Of a DNA stretch of 64,000 nucleotides, positions 1-10,831 are shown piece by piece. A program made the position numbers and the translations under genes. The stretch is taken from NCBI RefSeq assembly GCF_003382275.1, contig NZ_QTJX01000002.1, positions 868,001 through 932,000 of the forward strand, given 5' to 3'. Position 1 is the first letter of the stretch. Each line of letters begins with the position of its first letter. Source of the stretch: Flagellimonas nanhaiensis. Lineage in GTDB: Bacteria > Bacteroidota > Bacteroidia > Flavobacteriales > Flavobacteriaceae. The notes below the pieces were generated by a model. It had not been told where the DNA came from, searched no databases, and saw only the letters and a list, made by a program, of their open reading frames with translations.

Positions 1-32
1 CCGACTAGTTTTTTCATAAATAAACTTTGCTC

Positions 33-1460
33 TTAAAACTTTCGATATTCTCCGGCTAAATATTTGTTGGCTTTCTCTTCGGCAAATTGGGCTTTTTCAG
101 CATCCCAGTGCAAGGTCTCCCCTGGAAACCTTCCGGCAATGGTACCCAATAAGATAGTTTCCGTTAATCTTGCTGCATACTCAAATGGAGCTGTACATTC
201 GGCTTTTCCCAAACAGGCATCAACAAATTGATGGTAGTGCTTGGGCCCTTCCGTTTCGTAATTTCTAATAGGCTCTCCCAAATTGTTGGCTTCGCTTACT
301 TTGGCAATTTGTTTTGAGATATCCACATACTTGCCTCGCACTATTTTCTTGGGAAGTTGCATGAAGTGGGGCAACAACAACCTTCCTTTTTCACCCACGA
401 ACATTGCTCCCTGTTCTGGAAGTTCACCTTCTCCTGCAGTTTTGGCATCCAAGGAGATTTTGTCTGCCATACTTTCCTCTTTTTGTTGCTTTTTGGTCAG
501 CTTGCCTTTTGCTCCTGGCAACACTAAATCTTCGTGCATGCTTGGGGCACCTTCTCCATCATACCAAATCCATTTTAGGGACTCGGTGGTGTATTTAGTG
601 GCGGGAAATTCGTAAGTAACCGTGTTTTTTTCGGGATAACCATACCCGTTTGATGGGCGGCAATCAGTTTTTATGGTTCGTGGAACATCCAATTCCAGGG
701 CGTTATAAGGGGTGTCAAAAATGTGTACTCCCATATCGCCCAAGGTACCACAACCGTACTCCATTAGTTTTCTCCAATTTCCCGGATGATACATACCCTC
801 TTTGTACGGTCTTTTGTTGGAAGTTCCCAACCATAGGTTCCAATCCAGTTGTGCTGGTACGGTATCTTCACCTTCTGGGATGGGACCATCATAACCCCAG
901 TTTTTAGGAGACCAAGCATGTACCGTATGAACTTTTCCAATGATTCCGGATTGAATCAAAAGGGTGGCCAACCTATAATCATAAAATGAGTGTACCTGAA
1001 TCCCCATTTGGGTGACCAATCCTTTTTCAGCGGCCAGTTTTTTCATGGCTCTAGATTCTGAAACATAATGTGTCAATGGTTTCTGGCAATACACAGGCTT
1101 GCCCATCTGCATGGCCAAAAGCGAAGCGGGCGCATGGGTATGGTCGGGAGTGGAAACGATTACAGCGTCTATTTCATCACTCATTTCCTCTAACATCACT
1201 CTGTAGTCAAAAAACACACGCGCGCCTTGGTGCAATTTATGTGCTTTGGACAAATTAATGGCATCAACATCGCAAAGTGCTACCACATCTACAGAACCAT
1301 GGGATGAAATGGCCTTGAGATCCTCAGCCCCCATATTTCCCACACCGATGTGCGCAGTTCTTAAACGTTCTTTGATTGTAGACCCTTTCAAAAGTGAAGG
1401 GGCCATCATGATTCCTAGGGCTCCCACACTACTTTTTTTAATGAATTCTCTTTTGTTCAT
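33..1460 (-). CDS. Gfo/Idh/MocA-family sugar oxidoreductase with Tat-like leader
   Basis: A 475-aa nucleotide-dependent oxidoreductase. The N-terminus NKREFIKKSSVGALG resembles a Tat/secretory leader, followed by a Rossmann fold with GVGNMG, the QKPLTH motif (the EKP-type catalytic-lysine motif of the family, with Q in place of E) and the C-terminal-half motif GTLGDMGVH. The open frame extends 69 codons upstream to 1667, but that extension lies inside the neighbouring DUF1080 gene and looks like read-through of the other frame, so ATG at 1460 is preferred. It is just downstream of the DUF1080 lipoprotein gene (19 bp gap) and probably co-transcribed. By family it oxidises or reduces a sugar or glycoside; with DUF1080 next door a 3-keto-glycoside step is a reasonable inference. 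The substrate cannot be read from sequence. Confidence 0.9.
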   Translation of the reverse strand: MNKREFIKKSSVGALGIMMAPSLLKGSTIKERLRTAHIGVGNMGAEDLKAISSHGSVDVVALCDVDAINLSKAHKLHQGARVFFDYRVMLEEMSDEIDAVIVSTPDHTHAPASLLAMQMGKPVYCQKPLTHYVSESRAMKKLAAEKGLVTQMGIQVHSFYDYRLATLLIQSGIIGKVHTVHAWSPKNWGYDGPIPEGEDTVPAQLDWNLWLGTSNKRPYKEGMYHPGNWRKLMEYGCGTLGDMGVHIFDTPYNALELDVPRTIKTDCRPSNGYGYPEKNTVTYEFPATKYTTESLKWIWYDGEGAPSMHEDLVLPGAKGKLTKKQQKEESMADKISLDAKTAGEGELPEQGAMFVGEKGRLLLPHFMQLPKKIVRGKYVDISKQIAKVSEANNLGEPIRNYETEGPKHYHQFVDACLGKAECTAPFEYAARLTETILLGTIAGRFPGETLHWDAEKAQFAEEKANKYLAGEYRKF

Positions 1461-1479
1461 TACCTTGGTTATTGGTTGA

Positions 1480-2262
1480 TTATAGTTTTTTGATTTTGAT
1501 GTTTCGGAACCAGATTGGACTAGCATAATCTTGCAGGGCAATATATCCTTTCTTGAATTTTCCATAATCTGGGGCATTTTCCCATTTTCCAGAATTTTTC
1601 TTTTTGTGCCAATCCTCGTTCCAAGGAACAAATGACAAGAGTAATTTTCCATTGAGCCAATGTTCAACTCTGTCTGGGGTAAACACTATTTTGGAGGAAT
1701 TCCATTCCCCAATAGGATTTAGTTCTTTCTTTGATTCATCCGCTACATGCATGGCATAGTCGGCACCAGTTTTTTGCCAGTCTTGCAATAGCTCTGGGTG
1801 CTCTTCTCCAAATTGGGAATTGTATCCTGTAAGATCATGGATCTTGGCATAATTTTCATCGTCTATCAGTTGGTATTCCGGAGCAACTGAGGGAGGGCCG
1901 TCATAACCTTCTTTTACATGGTAAAATATTCCACTGTTTCCGCCCTCAGGGAGTTTCCATTCTAGATAGAGCTCAAAGTTATCGAACTCCTCCGAGCCAT
2001 ACAGAATGTCTTTTCCGCCTTGATAATCTTGCTCCAATCCAAGTTGGATATCAAAGGTCAATGTACTATCCGTTATGGTCCACCCAGGAGGGAGGGAATC
2101 CATATTATAACCACGCCAACCATCTGTACTAGAGCCATCAAAAAGATAGAACCACTCAGCTTTTGTTTCTTGCGCTGTCTGTTGCTGTTTTTCTTGTTTG
2201 GGGTCGCTTTTGCATGCGGAAATCAGGAGCAACAAAAAGGAAAGTTTTAAATAATTATGCAT
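1480..2262 (-). CDS. DUF1080 (3-keto-disaccharide hydrolase family) lipoprotein
   Basis: A 260-aa protein with a lipoprotein signal (hydrophobic stretch ending LISAC, lipid attachment at about Cys17), so probably anchored in the cell envelope. The rest is one DUF1080/PF06439 concanavalin-like domain: opening motif YLFDGSSTDGW, central GGNSGIFYHV, then APEYQLIDDENY, and a C-terminal ALQDYASPIWFRNIKIK strand typical of the family. Characterised relatives cleave 3-keto-glycosides after oxidation of the sugar C3. It is the first gene of a two-gene minus-strand unit with the Gfo/Idh oxidoreductase, which fits an oxidise-then-cleave pair. Substrate unknown. Confidence 0.9.
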   Translation of the reverse strand: MHNYLKLSFLLLLISACKSDPKQEKQQQTAQETKAEWFYLFDGSSTDGWRGYNMDSLPPGWTITDSTLTFDIQLGLEQDYQGGKDILYGSEEFDNFELYLEWKLPEGGNSGIFYHVKEGYDGPPSVAPEYQLIDDENYAKIHDLTGYNSQFGEEHPELLQDWQKTGADYAMHVADESKKELNPIGEWNSSKIVFTPDRVEHWLNGKLLLSFVPWNEDWHKKKNSGKWENAPDYGKFKKGYIALQDYASPIWFRNIKIKKL

Positions 2263-2367
2263 GGCTTGGCTATTGGGTTCTATATAATTGGTTAAAGTAC
2301 AAAATATTGCAACCTTTTTTCTTCATTTTCCCTACATTTAATCCTGACTAATTCAACTTAATAGAAA

Positions 2368-5300
2368 ATGAAACTACAATTCTCCAGAGCCAGCTGGTTT
2401 TTGCTGGCATTTTGCTTTTTAATCTTTTCAAGCTACTCCCAAAGACGAAAGAAAACTACCCCAACTACTTCAGAATATCCCAAGGAACTTTATTCCAGTT
2501 TGGAATATCGTTTGGTAGGACCGTTTAGGGGTGGACGTTCTGCAGCTGTGACCGGTGTTCCGGGAGAACCCAACCTCTTTTATTTTGGTGCCACAGGTGG
2601 CGGGGTGTGGAAAACTGTGGATGGAGGTCATTCATGGGAAAATATCTCCGATGGTTATTTTGGAGGAAGTATTGGCGCGGTGGAAGTGTCCAAAAGCGAT
2701 CCAAATGTTATCTATGTAGGTGGAGGTGAAAAGACCCTTCGTGGAAATGTATCCAGTGGATATGGCATTTGGAAAACCGAAGATGCAGGAAAAACATGGA
2801 AGAAAGCAGGTCTGGAAAAAAGCAGACATGTTCCAAGGATTCGAATTCACCCTACAGATTACAATATTGTATATGCGGCTGTGCTTGGAAATATTTACAA
2901 GCCGACCAAGGAGCGTGGCGTATATAAAAGTACTGATGGAGGCAAGAGCTGGAAGCAAGTCCTGTTCGTTAATGACCAGGCTGGAGCAGTTGACCTTACT
3001 TTTGACCCCAATAACCCACGAATTTTATATGCATCTACCTGGCGTGCCAAAAGAACACCTTACAGTTTAAGTAGTGGAGGTGATGGTTCAGCCCTTTGGA
3101 AAAGCACGGATAGTGGCGAGACCTGGACCGAAATATCCAAAAACGAAGGCTTCCCAAAAGATACTTTGGGGATTATTGGTGTAACGGTTTCCCCAAAGAA
3201 CAGCAATCGGGTTTGGGCCATAGTAGAGAATAAGGAAAAAGGAGGATTGTATCGTTCAGAAGATGGAGGTAAAAAATGGACCCAGATTAATAGCGAGCGA
3301 AAGTTGAGACAACGAGCGTGGTACTACACTAGGGTGTACGCTGATACGGAAGACGTGGATGTTGTTTATGTGATGAATGTAAGATATCATAAATCCACAG
3401 ATGGTGGAAAAACGTTCAACACCTTCAACGCTCCCCATGGAGATCATCATGATCTTTGGATTTCTCCCGAAAACTCCAAACGTATGATTATTGGGGATGA
3501 TGGAGGTGCGCAGGTGAGTTACGATGGAGGTGAAACCTGGAGCACGTATTACAATCAACCTACCGCTCAATTTTATCGGGTGACTACGGACAATGCATTT
3601 CCTTATCGTATTTATGTGGCCCAGCAGGACAACTCTACAATCAGAATTAACCATAGAAGTGATGATGGATCCATTGGAGAAGATGATTGGGAGCCTACGG
3701 CTGGAGGTGAGTCTGCCCATATAGCGGTGGATCCCACTAACAATGATATTGTTTACGGAGGAAGTTACGGAGGGTTCCTGACCCGGGTAAACCACAAGAA
3801 TAAAACTGTTAGGGGAATCAATGTTTGGCCAGACAACCCTATGGGTTATGGTGCTGAGGGAATGAAGTACCGTTTCCAATGGAACTTCCCCATCATTTTC
3901 AGTAAGCACGACCCTAAAAAACTGTACACCTTTTCCAATCATGTACATTTAAGCACCAACGAAGGACAAAGTTGGGAGTTATTGAGTGATGACCTTACCA
4001 GAAATGACCCAGCCAAATTGGTTTCCAGTGGTGGGCCCATTACACAGGATAACACGGGAGTAGAATATTACTGTACCATTTTTGCAGCAAATGAGAGTCC
4101 GATAAAAGAAGGTTTGTTGTGGGTAGGAAGTGATGATGGATTGATCCATGTTACAAAAGATGGCGGAAGTACTTGGGAAAATGTGACTCCTGCCAACATG
4201 CCAGAATGGAGCATGGTCAATAGCATTGAGCCTTCGGCTTTTGATGAAGGCACTTGTTATGTAGCTGCCACAAGATATAAGCTGGGGGATTTTCAACCCT
4301 ATCTGTACAAGACAACCGATTATGGCAAAACTTGGACAAAGATTACCGCCGGCATAAATAACGAGCACTTCACCAGAGTGCTGAGAGAGGACCCTAAAAG
4401 AAAAGGATTGCTCTATGCAGGTACGGAGACTGGAATGTACATTTCTTTCAATGATGGTCAACGATGGGAAAAATTCCAATTGAATTTGCCAATTGTTCCT
4501 ATAACTGACCTGACCATAAAAGACAACAATTTGGTAGTGGCCACCCAGGGAAGAAGTGTATGGATTATAGATGACCTTACGGTGCTGCATCAATTGGATG
4601 CTTCCAAAAAAACAGCAGGGAGCATTTTGTATCAACCTAAAGATAGTTACAGAACTAAGGGAACTGCCGCTAGGGAACCTTCAAAGACAGAAGGACAAAA
4701 TCACCCCAATGGCGTCGTGACCCATTTTTATCTGAAAAACAAGTCGGAAAAAGATAGTATCAGTTTGACCTATACCACAATGAGTGGGGACACCTTGGCT
4801 TCATACAGCACGTTTGCTAAAGACAAGGACAAAAAGCTGAAGGCTAAAAAAGGAGGAAATACCCATGTTTGGAACACTAGAGGAAAAGGAGCAAAAAGGC
4901 TGGATGGGATGATTTTTTGGTGGGCAAATTTTAATGGTGCAAAAGCTGTACCTGGCTCGTACAAAGTGCATTTAAATGTAAATGGAGCTTCTCAGTCCCA
5001 AGATTTCAAGATTTTACCCGATCCTAGGGCAGAAGTCTCTGTGGCCGATATGAAAAAACAATACGATTTTATTTCAGACATCAACGAAACCATTGATAGG
5101 GCACATAAATCCATCAAGAAGATCAGAGGCATTAACAAAAAGCTCGATGCCTTTGCAGGCCAGTACAAGGATAATGAGCAGACCAAGGATTTGGTAGAAA
5201 AGGCAAAAGGAATGAAAGAGAAGTTCGGAGAAATAGAGAAGGCCTTGTATCAGACCAAAAACCGAAGTAATCAGGACCCCCTGAACTTTCCAATCCGATT

Positions 5301-5505
5301 GACCAATAAATTAGGTCACTTGAACAGCTTGGTTTCCATTGACGATTTTCCACCTACAGCACAGGATATTGCAGTTAAGAATGAGCTTTCTGCGAAAATA
5401 AAATCGCAGCTGGAAACCTTTGAAGCTATAGTGGATAAAGAAATGAAAGAGTTCAATGCAGAATTCAACAACCTAGGGTTGGATTATTTATCAATTGAAG
5501 AATAG
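2368..5505 (+). CDS. Secreted BNR/VPS10-like beta-propeller protein, copy 1
   Basis: A 1045-aa protein with a signal peptide (residues about 1-25, cleaved near SSYSQ). The body is made of many sortilin/BNR-type repeats, visible as recurrent S/T-x-D-x-G-K/E-x-W motifs ([47 protein letters not shown]), which form beta-propellers. Residues beyond about 760 form an Ig-like segment and then a helical, Lys/Glu-rich tail. Such proteins are often annotated as glycosyl hydrolase or WD40/YVTN repeat-like protein, but no catalytic site is evident. There is no type IX secretion C-terminal domain that I can recognise. It is followed after 2 bp by a full-length paralogue. Function unknown; an envelope or extracellular scaffold or binding role is inferred. 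Confidence 0.9.
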   Translation: MKLQFSRASWFLLAFCFLIFSSYSQRRKKTTPTTSEYPKELYSSLEYRLVGPFRGGRSAAVTGVPGEPNLFYFGATGGGVWKTVDGGHSWENISDGYFGGSIGAVEVSKSDPNVIYVGGGEKTLRGNVSSGYGIWKTEDAGKTWKKAGLEKSRHVPRIRIHPTDYNIVYAAVLGNIYKPTKERGVYKSTDGGKSWKQVLFVNDQAGAVDLTFDPNNPRILYASTWRAKRTPYSLSSGGDGSALWKSTDSGETWTEISKNEGFPKDTLGIIGVTVSPKNSNRVWAIVENKEKGGLYRSEDGGKKWTQINSERKLRQRAWYYTRVYADTEDVDVVYVMNVRYHKSTDGGKTFNTFNAPHGDHHDLWISPENSKRMIIGDDGGAQVSYDGGETWSTYYNQPTAQFYRVTTDNAFPYRIYVAQQDNSTIRINHRSDDGSIGEDDWEPTAGGESAHIAVDPTNNDIVYGGSYGGFLTRVNHKNKTVRGINVWPDNPMGYGAEGMKYRFQWNFPIIFSKHDPKKLYTFSNHVHLSTNEGQSWELLSDDLTRNDPAKLVSSGGPITQDNTGVEYYCTIFAANESPIKEGLLWVGSDDGLIHVTKDGGSTWENVTPANMPEWSMVNSIEPSAFDEGTCYVAATRYKLGDFQPYLYKTTDYGKTWTKITAGINNEHFTRVLREDPKRKGLLYAGTETGMYISFNDGQRWEKFQLNLPIVPITDLTIKDNNLVVATQGRSVWIIDDLTVLHQLDASKKTAGSILYQPKDSYRTKGTAAREPSKTEGQNHPNGVVTHFYLKNKSEKDSISLTYTTMSGDTLASYSTFAKDKDKKLKAKKGGNTHVWNTRGKGAKRLDGMIFWWANFNGAKAVPGSYKVHLNVNGASQSQDFKILPDPRAEVSVADMKKQYDFISDINETIDRAHKSIKKIRGINKKLDAFAGQYKDNEQTKDLVEKAKGMKEKFGEIEKALYQTKNRSNQDPLNFPIRLTNKLGHLNSLVSIDDFPPTAQDIAVKNELSAKIKSQLETFEAIVDKEMKEFNAEFNNLGLDYLSIEE

Positions 5506-5507
5506 GG

Positions 5508-8500
5508 ATGATGAAAAAACTGATTTTCATGCTGGTTCTGGCTCTTGGAACCACTGTTTTTGCTCAAACGGCTAACGACTATTTTCAACCTGTAAAATAC
5601 CGCAACATTGGACCTTTCCGTGGTGGCCGTTCAGTTACCGCCAGTGGAGTTGTAGGTGACCCTTTGACCTATTATATGGGCACAACAGGCGGTGGTTTGT
5701 GGAAGACTACCGATGCAGGTCAAAGATGGACAAATATTTCAGATGGCTTTTTTGAAATGGGCTCCGTAGGAGCGGTTGCTGTTTCGGCATCCAATCCAAA
5801 TGTGGTCTATGTGGGCATGGGAGAGCATGCTCCACGAGGAGTAATGACGTCCTATGGTGATGGAGTTTACAAATCAAATGATGCTGGTAAAACCTGGGTA
5901 AAACTGGGGTTGGAAGCTACCCAGCATATCTCTAGAATTGTCATCCATCCAACCAATCCGGATTTGGTCTATGTAGCTGCGCAAGGAGCTTTGTATGGTC
6001 CAAACAAAGAACGTGGTCTATATCGGTCCAAGGATGGGGGCAAAACATGGAAGAACATTCTTTTCGTGAATGAATTGACAGGCGCAGCCGAACTTTCTAT
6101 GGATGCCCAAAATCCATTGGTACTTTATGCAGCTATGTGGGAGCATCAGCGCAAACCCAACATCGTGATCAGTGGAGGTAAGGGAAGTGGACTTTATAAA
6201 TCGACGGATGGAGGAGACACTTGGCACGAAATGACCAAAGGTCTTCCTGAAGAAAAGGGTAAAATGGCCATTGCGGTTAGTGCGGCCAATTCCAATAAGG
6301 TCTATGCCTTGATCGAAAGTGATTCCAATCAAGATAAGGGCGGATTGTTCGTTTCCAATAATGCGGGAAAAAGCTGGTCAATGGTCAGCGGGGACAATCG
6401 TTTGGTGCAGCGGGCCTGGTACTATATTGAAGTGTTCCCTGATCCCAATGATGAGAATACAGTTTACGTTCTGAGTGCACCAGCTTTGCGTTCAGAGGAT
6501 GGAGGAAAGACATGGTCTCGGATAACTGGGACGCATGGGGATTACCATGACTTGTGGATAAATCCGAAGAATTCAAAGAATATGGTCATTGCCAATGATG
6601 GTGGAGCGGCCATAAGCTTCAATTATGGAGAAACCTGGTCAACACAGAGCAATATGCCAACGGCCCAGTTTTATCGTATTAGTACTGACAACCTTTTTCC
6701 ATATAATGTTTATGGGGGGCAACAGGATAATACTTCCGTGAAAATTGCAAGTCTTTCAGTAGGGAGATGGAGCATAGGGCGCGAAGATTGGCATTACTCC
6801 GCAGGTGGAGAAAGTGCCTTTTTAGCCTTTGATCCAGACGATCCACGCTATGTAATGGGGGGTAGTTATTTAGGTACCATTGAATTGTTGGATATGGAGT
6901 CTAAGATGAGCACCCAGGTGATGGCTGCACCAATCCAATATTTAGGACGCGAAGCAAGGGATATGAAGTATCTCTATAATTGGAATGCCCCTATTATTTG
7001 GTCTAAACACGAACCAGGGACATTTTACCACTGTGCCCAATTGGTATTGCGGACCCGAGATAATGGATTGACATGGGAGGAGGTTTCACCGGACCTCACC
7101 CGCAATCAAGATGACAAACAAGGCAAAGGTGGAGGTCCTTACACCAATGAGGCCGTTGGGGCCGAAAACTATGGTACTATTGCCTACATGATTGAATCCC
7201 CACATGAAAAAGGAGTTTTCTACACAGGGAGTGATGATGGTTTGGTGAATGTGACCAAAAATGGTGGGGAAACATGGGAAAATATCACCCCAAAAGTATT
7301 GCAGGAATGTTTAGTGAATGCCATTGAGGTTTCACCGCATGACCCTGCTACGGTTTATATTGCTACTACCCGTTATAAGTTCAACGACCATACTCCAGCG
7401 ATTTATAAGAGCACAGATTATGGGAAAACATGGAAGAAAATCAGTACAGGGATTCCCTATGGGGCATTTACAAGGGTAGTTCGAGAAGATTCCAATAAAA
7501 AGGGGTTGCTTTATGCAGGAACGGAAAAGGGAGTTTATATTTCATGGAATGATGGCAGCTCTTGGGAACCACTTCAATTAAACTTACCCAAAACCCCGAT
7601 ACTTGATTTAAAAGTACATCAAGGAGATTTGATTGTGGCCACTTCAGGAAGGTCTTTTTGGATTTTGGACGACTTGTCCATTTTTTCCCAATATGAAAAA
7701 ACCCAGAACCAAATCAAATTGTATCAACCCGAAGAAACTGTTTATGGTTCCTGGGGAAGCCAATTAAATGGAAACAGCAAAACTTTCAAAGGAACGCATC
7801 CATTTGAAGGGGTGAATCCGGCCAACGGGATGGTGTTGTATTACCATTTACCTCAAAAAATGGATAGTACAGAATTGACCTTGGAAATTTTAAATGCCCA
7901 AGGTAAACTGATTCGAACGATTAGCTCCGAAAAGGATAAAACATACAAACCGCATAATGGAGGTGGACCTCCTCCAGCGCCTACTTTAGGTAAAGAAATG
8001 GGGTTGAACCGCTTTGTTTGGGATTTAAAACACCCCATACTTCCGGGAGTTCCTGATGTGTACATCGAAGCCAATTTTTCTGGTCACAAGGTACCGCCAG
8101 GGACTTATACCTTGCGACTCAAGGCAGGAGATAAAACGGTAACTACCACAGGAAAAGTAGTCGCTGCTCCAAATACTAATATCCCAGAGGCTCAGTTTAA
8201 GGAGCATGATATGTTCATGTCTCAGCTGGAGGCAAACCTCACGGATATGCACAACAAGGTAAACTCGCTTTTTAAGGCTAAGGGGGAGATAAAAGAGCTT
8301 TTGAAAACTGTTGAAGATGAAACTCTGAAGCAAGAAGGCAAGGCACTGCTTAAAAAGCTAAAAACTTGGGACGAAGAAATGGTGCAGCGAAAGTCAAAGG
8401 CCTATGATGATGTGGAAAACTTCCCCAACAAGTTTACCGCGGAATATCTCTTCTTGATGAATGCAACCACTAGTAGTATTCCTAGGGTAAATCAATCTTC

Positions 8501-8633
8501 AAAGGACAGAAAAGTAGAATTGGATACCCAATGGGCTGGATTGAAGAAAAGAGCTGAGGTCTTGATGAATACAGATATTCCAAACTTCAATAAAAAGCTT
8601 TGGGAAAAAGGCATCGGAGCGGTTCGTATGTAA
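5508..8633 (+). CDS. Secreted BNR/VPS10-like beta-propeller protein, copy 2
   Basis: A 1041-aa tandem paralogue of the preceding gene, only 2 bp after its stop and so almost certainly in the same operon. It has its own signal peptide ([18 protein letters not shown]). Blocks shared with copy 1 include [12 protein letters not shown] against [25 protein letters not shown] against [13 protein letters not shown], and GSDDGL. The BNR motifs ([47 protein letters not shown]) repeat through residues about 35-700. A Pro/Gly-rich stretch (GGGPPPAP) precedes the Ig-like part and the helical tail. The equal length and collinear domains indicate duplication of a whole gene. Function unknown. Confidence 0.9.
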   Translation: MMKKLIFMLVLALGTTVFAQTANDYFQPVKYRNIGPFRGGRSVTASGVVGDPLTYYMGTTGGGLWKTTDAGQRWTNISDGFFEMGSVGAVAVSASNPNVVYVGMGEHAPRGVMTSYGDGVYKSNDAGKTWVKLGLEATQHISRIVIHPTNPDLVYVAAQGALYGPNKERGLYRSKDGGKTWKNILFVNELTGAAELSMDAQNPLVLYAAMWEHQRKPNIVISGGKGSGLYKSTDGGDTWHEMTKGLPEEKGKMAIAVSAANSNKVYALIESDSNQDKGGLFVSNNAGKSWSMVSGDNRLVQRAWYYIEVFPDPNDENTVYVLSAPALRSEDGGKTWSRITGTHGDYHDLWINPKNSKNMVIANDGGAAISFNYGETWSTQSNMPTAQFYRISTDNLFPYNVYGGQQDNTSVKIASLSVGRWSIGREDWHYSAGGESAFLAFDPDDPRYVMGGSYLGTIELLDMESKMSTQVMAAPIQYLGREARDMKYLYNWNAPIIWSKHEPGTFYHCAQLVLRTRDNGLTWEEVSPDLTRNQDDKQGKGGGPYTNEAVGAENYGTIAYMIESPHEKGVFYTGSDDGLVNVTKNGGETWENITPKVLQECLVNAIEVSPHDPATVYIATTRYKFNDHTPAIYKSTDYGKTWKKISTGIPYGAFTRVVREDSNKKGLLYAGTEKGVYISWNDGSSWEPLQLNLPKTPILDLKVHQGDLIVATSGRSFWILDDLSIFSQYEKTQNQIKLYQPEETVYGSWGSQLNGNSKTFKGTHPFEGVNPANGMVLYYHLPQKMDSTELTLEILNAQGKLIRTISSEKDKTYKPHNGGGPPPAPTLGKEMGLNRFVWDLKHPILPGVPDVYIEANFSGHKVPPGTYTLRLKAGDKTVTTTGKVVAAPNTNIPEAQFKEHDMFMSQLEANLTDMHNKVNSLFKAKGEIKELLKTVEDETLKQEGKALLKKLKTWDEEMVQRKSKAYDDVENFPNKFTAEYLFLMNATTSSIPRVNQSSKDRKVELDTQWAGLKKRAEVLMNTDIPNFNKKLWEKGIGAVRM

Positions 8634-8649
8634 AGTAAACAAAGGCAGT

Positions 8650-8688
8650 GGGTTAAAGGTGAAGAGAATTATTATTTACCTTTAGCCC
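8650..8688 (+). terminator. Hairpin after the propeller-protein operon (possible terminator)
   Basis: GGGTTAAAGGT (8650-8660) can pair with ACCTTTAGCCC (8678-8688), with one T-G wobble, around a 17-nt loop. It lies 17 bp after the copy-2 stop and 27 bp before the HemJ-like start. There is no T-tract, so it may be a transcript-end stabiliser or processing hairpin rather than a classical intrinsic terminator. Confidence 0.35.
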
Positions 8689-8715
8689 ATTACCTAAAAT
8701 ACCTTTGGTTCAAAA

Positions 8716-9264
8716 GTGGAACTCTACAATTACATAAAATCACTGCACCTAATTTTTGTAGTGACCTGGTTTGCCGGACTATTTTACATTCCACGACTTT
8801 TTATCTATCACATTGAGGCCACCCAAAAGCCATCACCGGACAAGGAAATCTTATCGGAACAATTAAAGTTGATGACCAAGAGGCTTTGGTATATCATTAC
8901 CTGGCCCTCTGCTATTCTATGTTCCTTATTTGCAATTTGGTTGTTGATCATAATACCAGAATGGCTCTATCAACCTTGGATGCAGGTAAAATTGGCATTT
9001 GTTTTCTTATTGTTTATCTATCATTTCAAATGCCATCAAATCTTTAAACAATTGCAGCAAGATGAGGTGAAATACACCTCTACCTTTATGCGTATATGGA
9101 ACGAAGTAGCCACCCTTGTACTTTTTGCAGTGGTCTTTCTGGTCATCTTAAAAAATGCAATTAACTGGATCTATGGTGTTGTGGGTATTTTTGTATTGGC
9201 CATTCTTTTGATGTTGGGAATTAGACTTTACAAAAGAATTCGAGAGAAAAACCCGAATGCATAA
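8716..9264 (+). CDS. hemJ: HemJ-like (UPF0093/CopD-fold) membrane protein
   Basis: A 182-aa protein with four or five predicted membrane segments. The N-terminal motif LHLIFVVTWFAGLFYIPRLF (residues 10-29, including conserved His11 and Arg27) is characteristic of the HemJ/UPF0093 family, the protoporphyrinogen IX oxidase of many bacteria lacking HemG or HemY. A conserved Lys sits in WMQVKLAFV. Start is GTG at 8716; no in-frame ATG lies upstream of the conserved motif. The last segment and basic tail are divergent, so a generic CopD-family annotation is the alternative. No other haem gene is nearby. Confidence 0.8.
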   Translation: MELYNYIKSLHLIFVVTWFAGLFYIPRLFIYHIEATQKPSPDKEILSEQLKLMTKRLWYIITWPSAILCSLFAIWLLIIIPEWLYQPWMQVKLAFVFLLFIYHFKCHQIFKQLQQDEVKYTSTFMRIWNEVATLVLFAVVFLVILKNAINWIYGVVGIFVLAILLMLGIRLYKRIREKNPNA

Positions 9265-9319
9265 AGGTTTTAAGTTTGTCCATGGATTTGGTTTTTAGAA
9301 TCTGCGATATAAACCTTTA

Positions 9320-10810
9320 ATGGCTCGATTATTGCTAACTTTATTCCCAAACTTTCAGGCATTGTTTAGAAAGCTATCGCTCCGATCCCGTATTTTTTTC
9401 ACCATGATCTTATTGGTGGTGATTGCGTCTGTGTTGATAGCCGGGGTCACCATTTATCAGTATCGAGAACAGAGCAGGGACTACCACGAAAAAAGATTGG
9501 AGCGTAAGGAAGAACAGATTCTTCAAAGTATCTCCTACGTGCTCAAAGAAACCACCTTTCCCATTAACGCGGAGAACTTGGAACATATTTTCAGCAATGA
9601 GATCTACAAAATCGCCGATGTTCAAAACGTAAATTTCAACATTTATGATCTTGAGGGGGGATTGGTAAAGAGTTCCAGACCAAGTTTTGAGGCCGATTCC
9701 ATTTCAAACTGTTTGGATGCAGAGATTCTCAATAACCTTAAACTTAGCTCAGACAGGCGTTATGTTGAAGAAAAGACTGCAGCTGGAGATAAGTATAAGG
9801 CATCCTACACATACATTAACGACAATAAGTTCAAGCCCGTAGGTATAATGAACCTTCCTTATTTTGAAGACAACTCCTTCAACAATATGGAGCTTAGGGA
9901 GTTTTTGTTCCGATTGGGAGCAGTGTACCTGGTTATGCTGTTGTCTGCAATTGCACTGGCGTATTTCGTTTCAAAATACATTACCCGATCACTGCAGACC
10001 ATTTCGGATAAAATGAAGCAGACCGATTTGACACAACGCAATGAAAAGATCAACATAAAAAATCCAGGAGAGGAGATAGGCAACTTGGTCGATTCCTATA
10101 ACAGAATGATCGATGAGCTCGAAGAGAGTGCAGCTCAATTGGCTCGTGGAGAACGGGAGCAAGCTTGGAGGGAAATGGCCCGTCAAGTAGCGCATGAGAT
10201 CAAGAACCCATTGACCCCTCTACGGCTTACTGTTCAGAATTTTGAACGCAAGTTTGACCCGGATGATCCAAAGGCACAGACCAAGCTCAAAGAGTTCTCA
10301 AAAAGTTTGATTCAGCAAATAGACACCATGAGCAATATTGCTGGGGCGTTCTCCAGTTTTGCCAAGATGCCTGCCCAGCAGAATGAGACCCTCAATGTGG
10401 TGAAAATTGTAAAATTGGCACTTGATATTTTTCACGAGGATTACATCCACTTTATTGCCGATGAAAAAGAGATTATAGCCAAATTGGATCGCACCCAATT
10501 GATAAGAATCATGACCAATCTGGTCAAAAATGCCATTCAGGCTGTACCCGATGTAGAGTCGCCCCGAATATTGGTTACCGTGGCCAGCGAAGGAAGTGCA
10601 GTAAAAATTTCTGTTGCCGATAATGGGGTGGGGATATCCGACGACCTAAAACATAAGATTTTTGAACCCAAGTTCACCACCAAATCCAGCGGAATGGGCC
10701 TTGGTCTTGGCATGGTAAAAAACATTGTGGAAAACTACAACGGGGCCATAGATTTTACTTCCCAACTCGGTAAGGGTACCGTGTTTACCATAAAATTTCC
10801 AAAAGAATAA
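9320..10810 (+). CDS. NtrY-like HAMP sensor histidine kinase
   Basis: A 496-aa membrane sensor kinase. Transmembrane segment 1 is at residues about 24-46, a periplasmic sensing region follows to about 190, segment 2 at about 195-215, then HAMP (about 216-270). The HisKA phospho-acceptor is His292 in QVAHEIKNPLTPL, and the HATPase domain shows N-box NLVKNAIQAV and G-boxes DNGVGIS and GMGLGLGMV. The NPLTP motif and the tight HAMP-HisKA arrangement place it with NtrY-type kinases. No response regulator is adjacent; the downstream gene is a crotonase, so the partner must be encoded elsewhere. Signal sensed unknown. Confidence 0.92.
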   Translation: MARLLLTLFPNFQALFRKLSLRSRIFFTMILLVVIASVLIAGVTIYQYREQSRDYHEKRLERKEEQILQSISYVLKETTFPINAENLEHIFSNEIYKIADVQNVNFNIYDLEGGLVKSSRPSFEADSISNCLDAEILNNLKLSSDRRYVEEKTAAGDKYKASYTYINDNKFKPVGIMNLPYFEDNSFNNMELREFLFRLGAVYLVMLLSAIALAYFVSKYITRSLQTISDKMKQTDLTQRNEKINIKNPGEEIGNLVDSYNRMIDELEESAAQLARGEREQAWREMARQVAHEIKNPLTPLRLTVQNFERKFDPDDPKAQTKLKEFSKSLIQQIDTMSNIAGAFSSFAKMPAQQNETLNVVKIVKLALDIFHEDYIHFIADEKEIIAKLDRTQLIRIMTNLVKNAIQAVPDVESPRILVTVASEGSAVKISVADNGVGISDDLKHKIFEPKFTTKSSGMGLGLGMVKNIVENYNGAIDFTSQLGKGTVFTIKFPKE

Positions 10811-10831
10811 AAGACAAGTTGAAAAATAGAT

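Noticed and set aside
1461-1667. 69-codon N-terminal extension of the first Gfo/Idh gene
   Set aside because: It overlaps the DUF1080 coding region on the same strand and lacks leader features, while ATG 1460 begins a clean Tat-like signal.
2309-2343. Flavobacterial promoter (TTG-N23-TAcaTTTA) before propeller gene 1
   Set aside because: Spacer is long and the -7 box has a mismatch; in this AT-rich DNA such matches are frequent by chance.
3256-4635. Long minus-strand open frames (230 and 218 codons) inside propeller gene 1
   Set aside because: They are antisense to a well-supported coding sequence, have no family motif or plausible signal peptide and arise from its codon bias.
4700-8633. 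Type IX secretion C-terminal domain on the propeller proteins
   Set aside because: Both proteins end in Lys/Glu-rich helical tails, not in the conserved beta-sandwich sorting domain.
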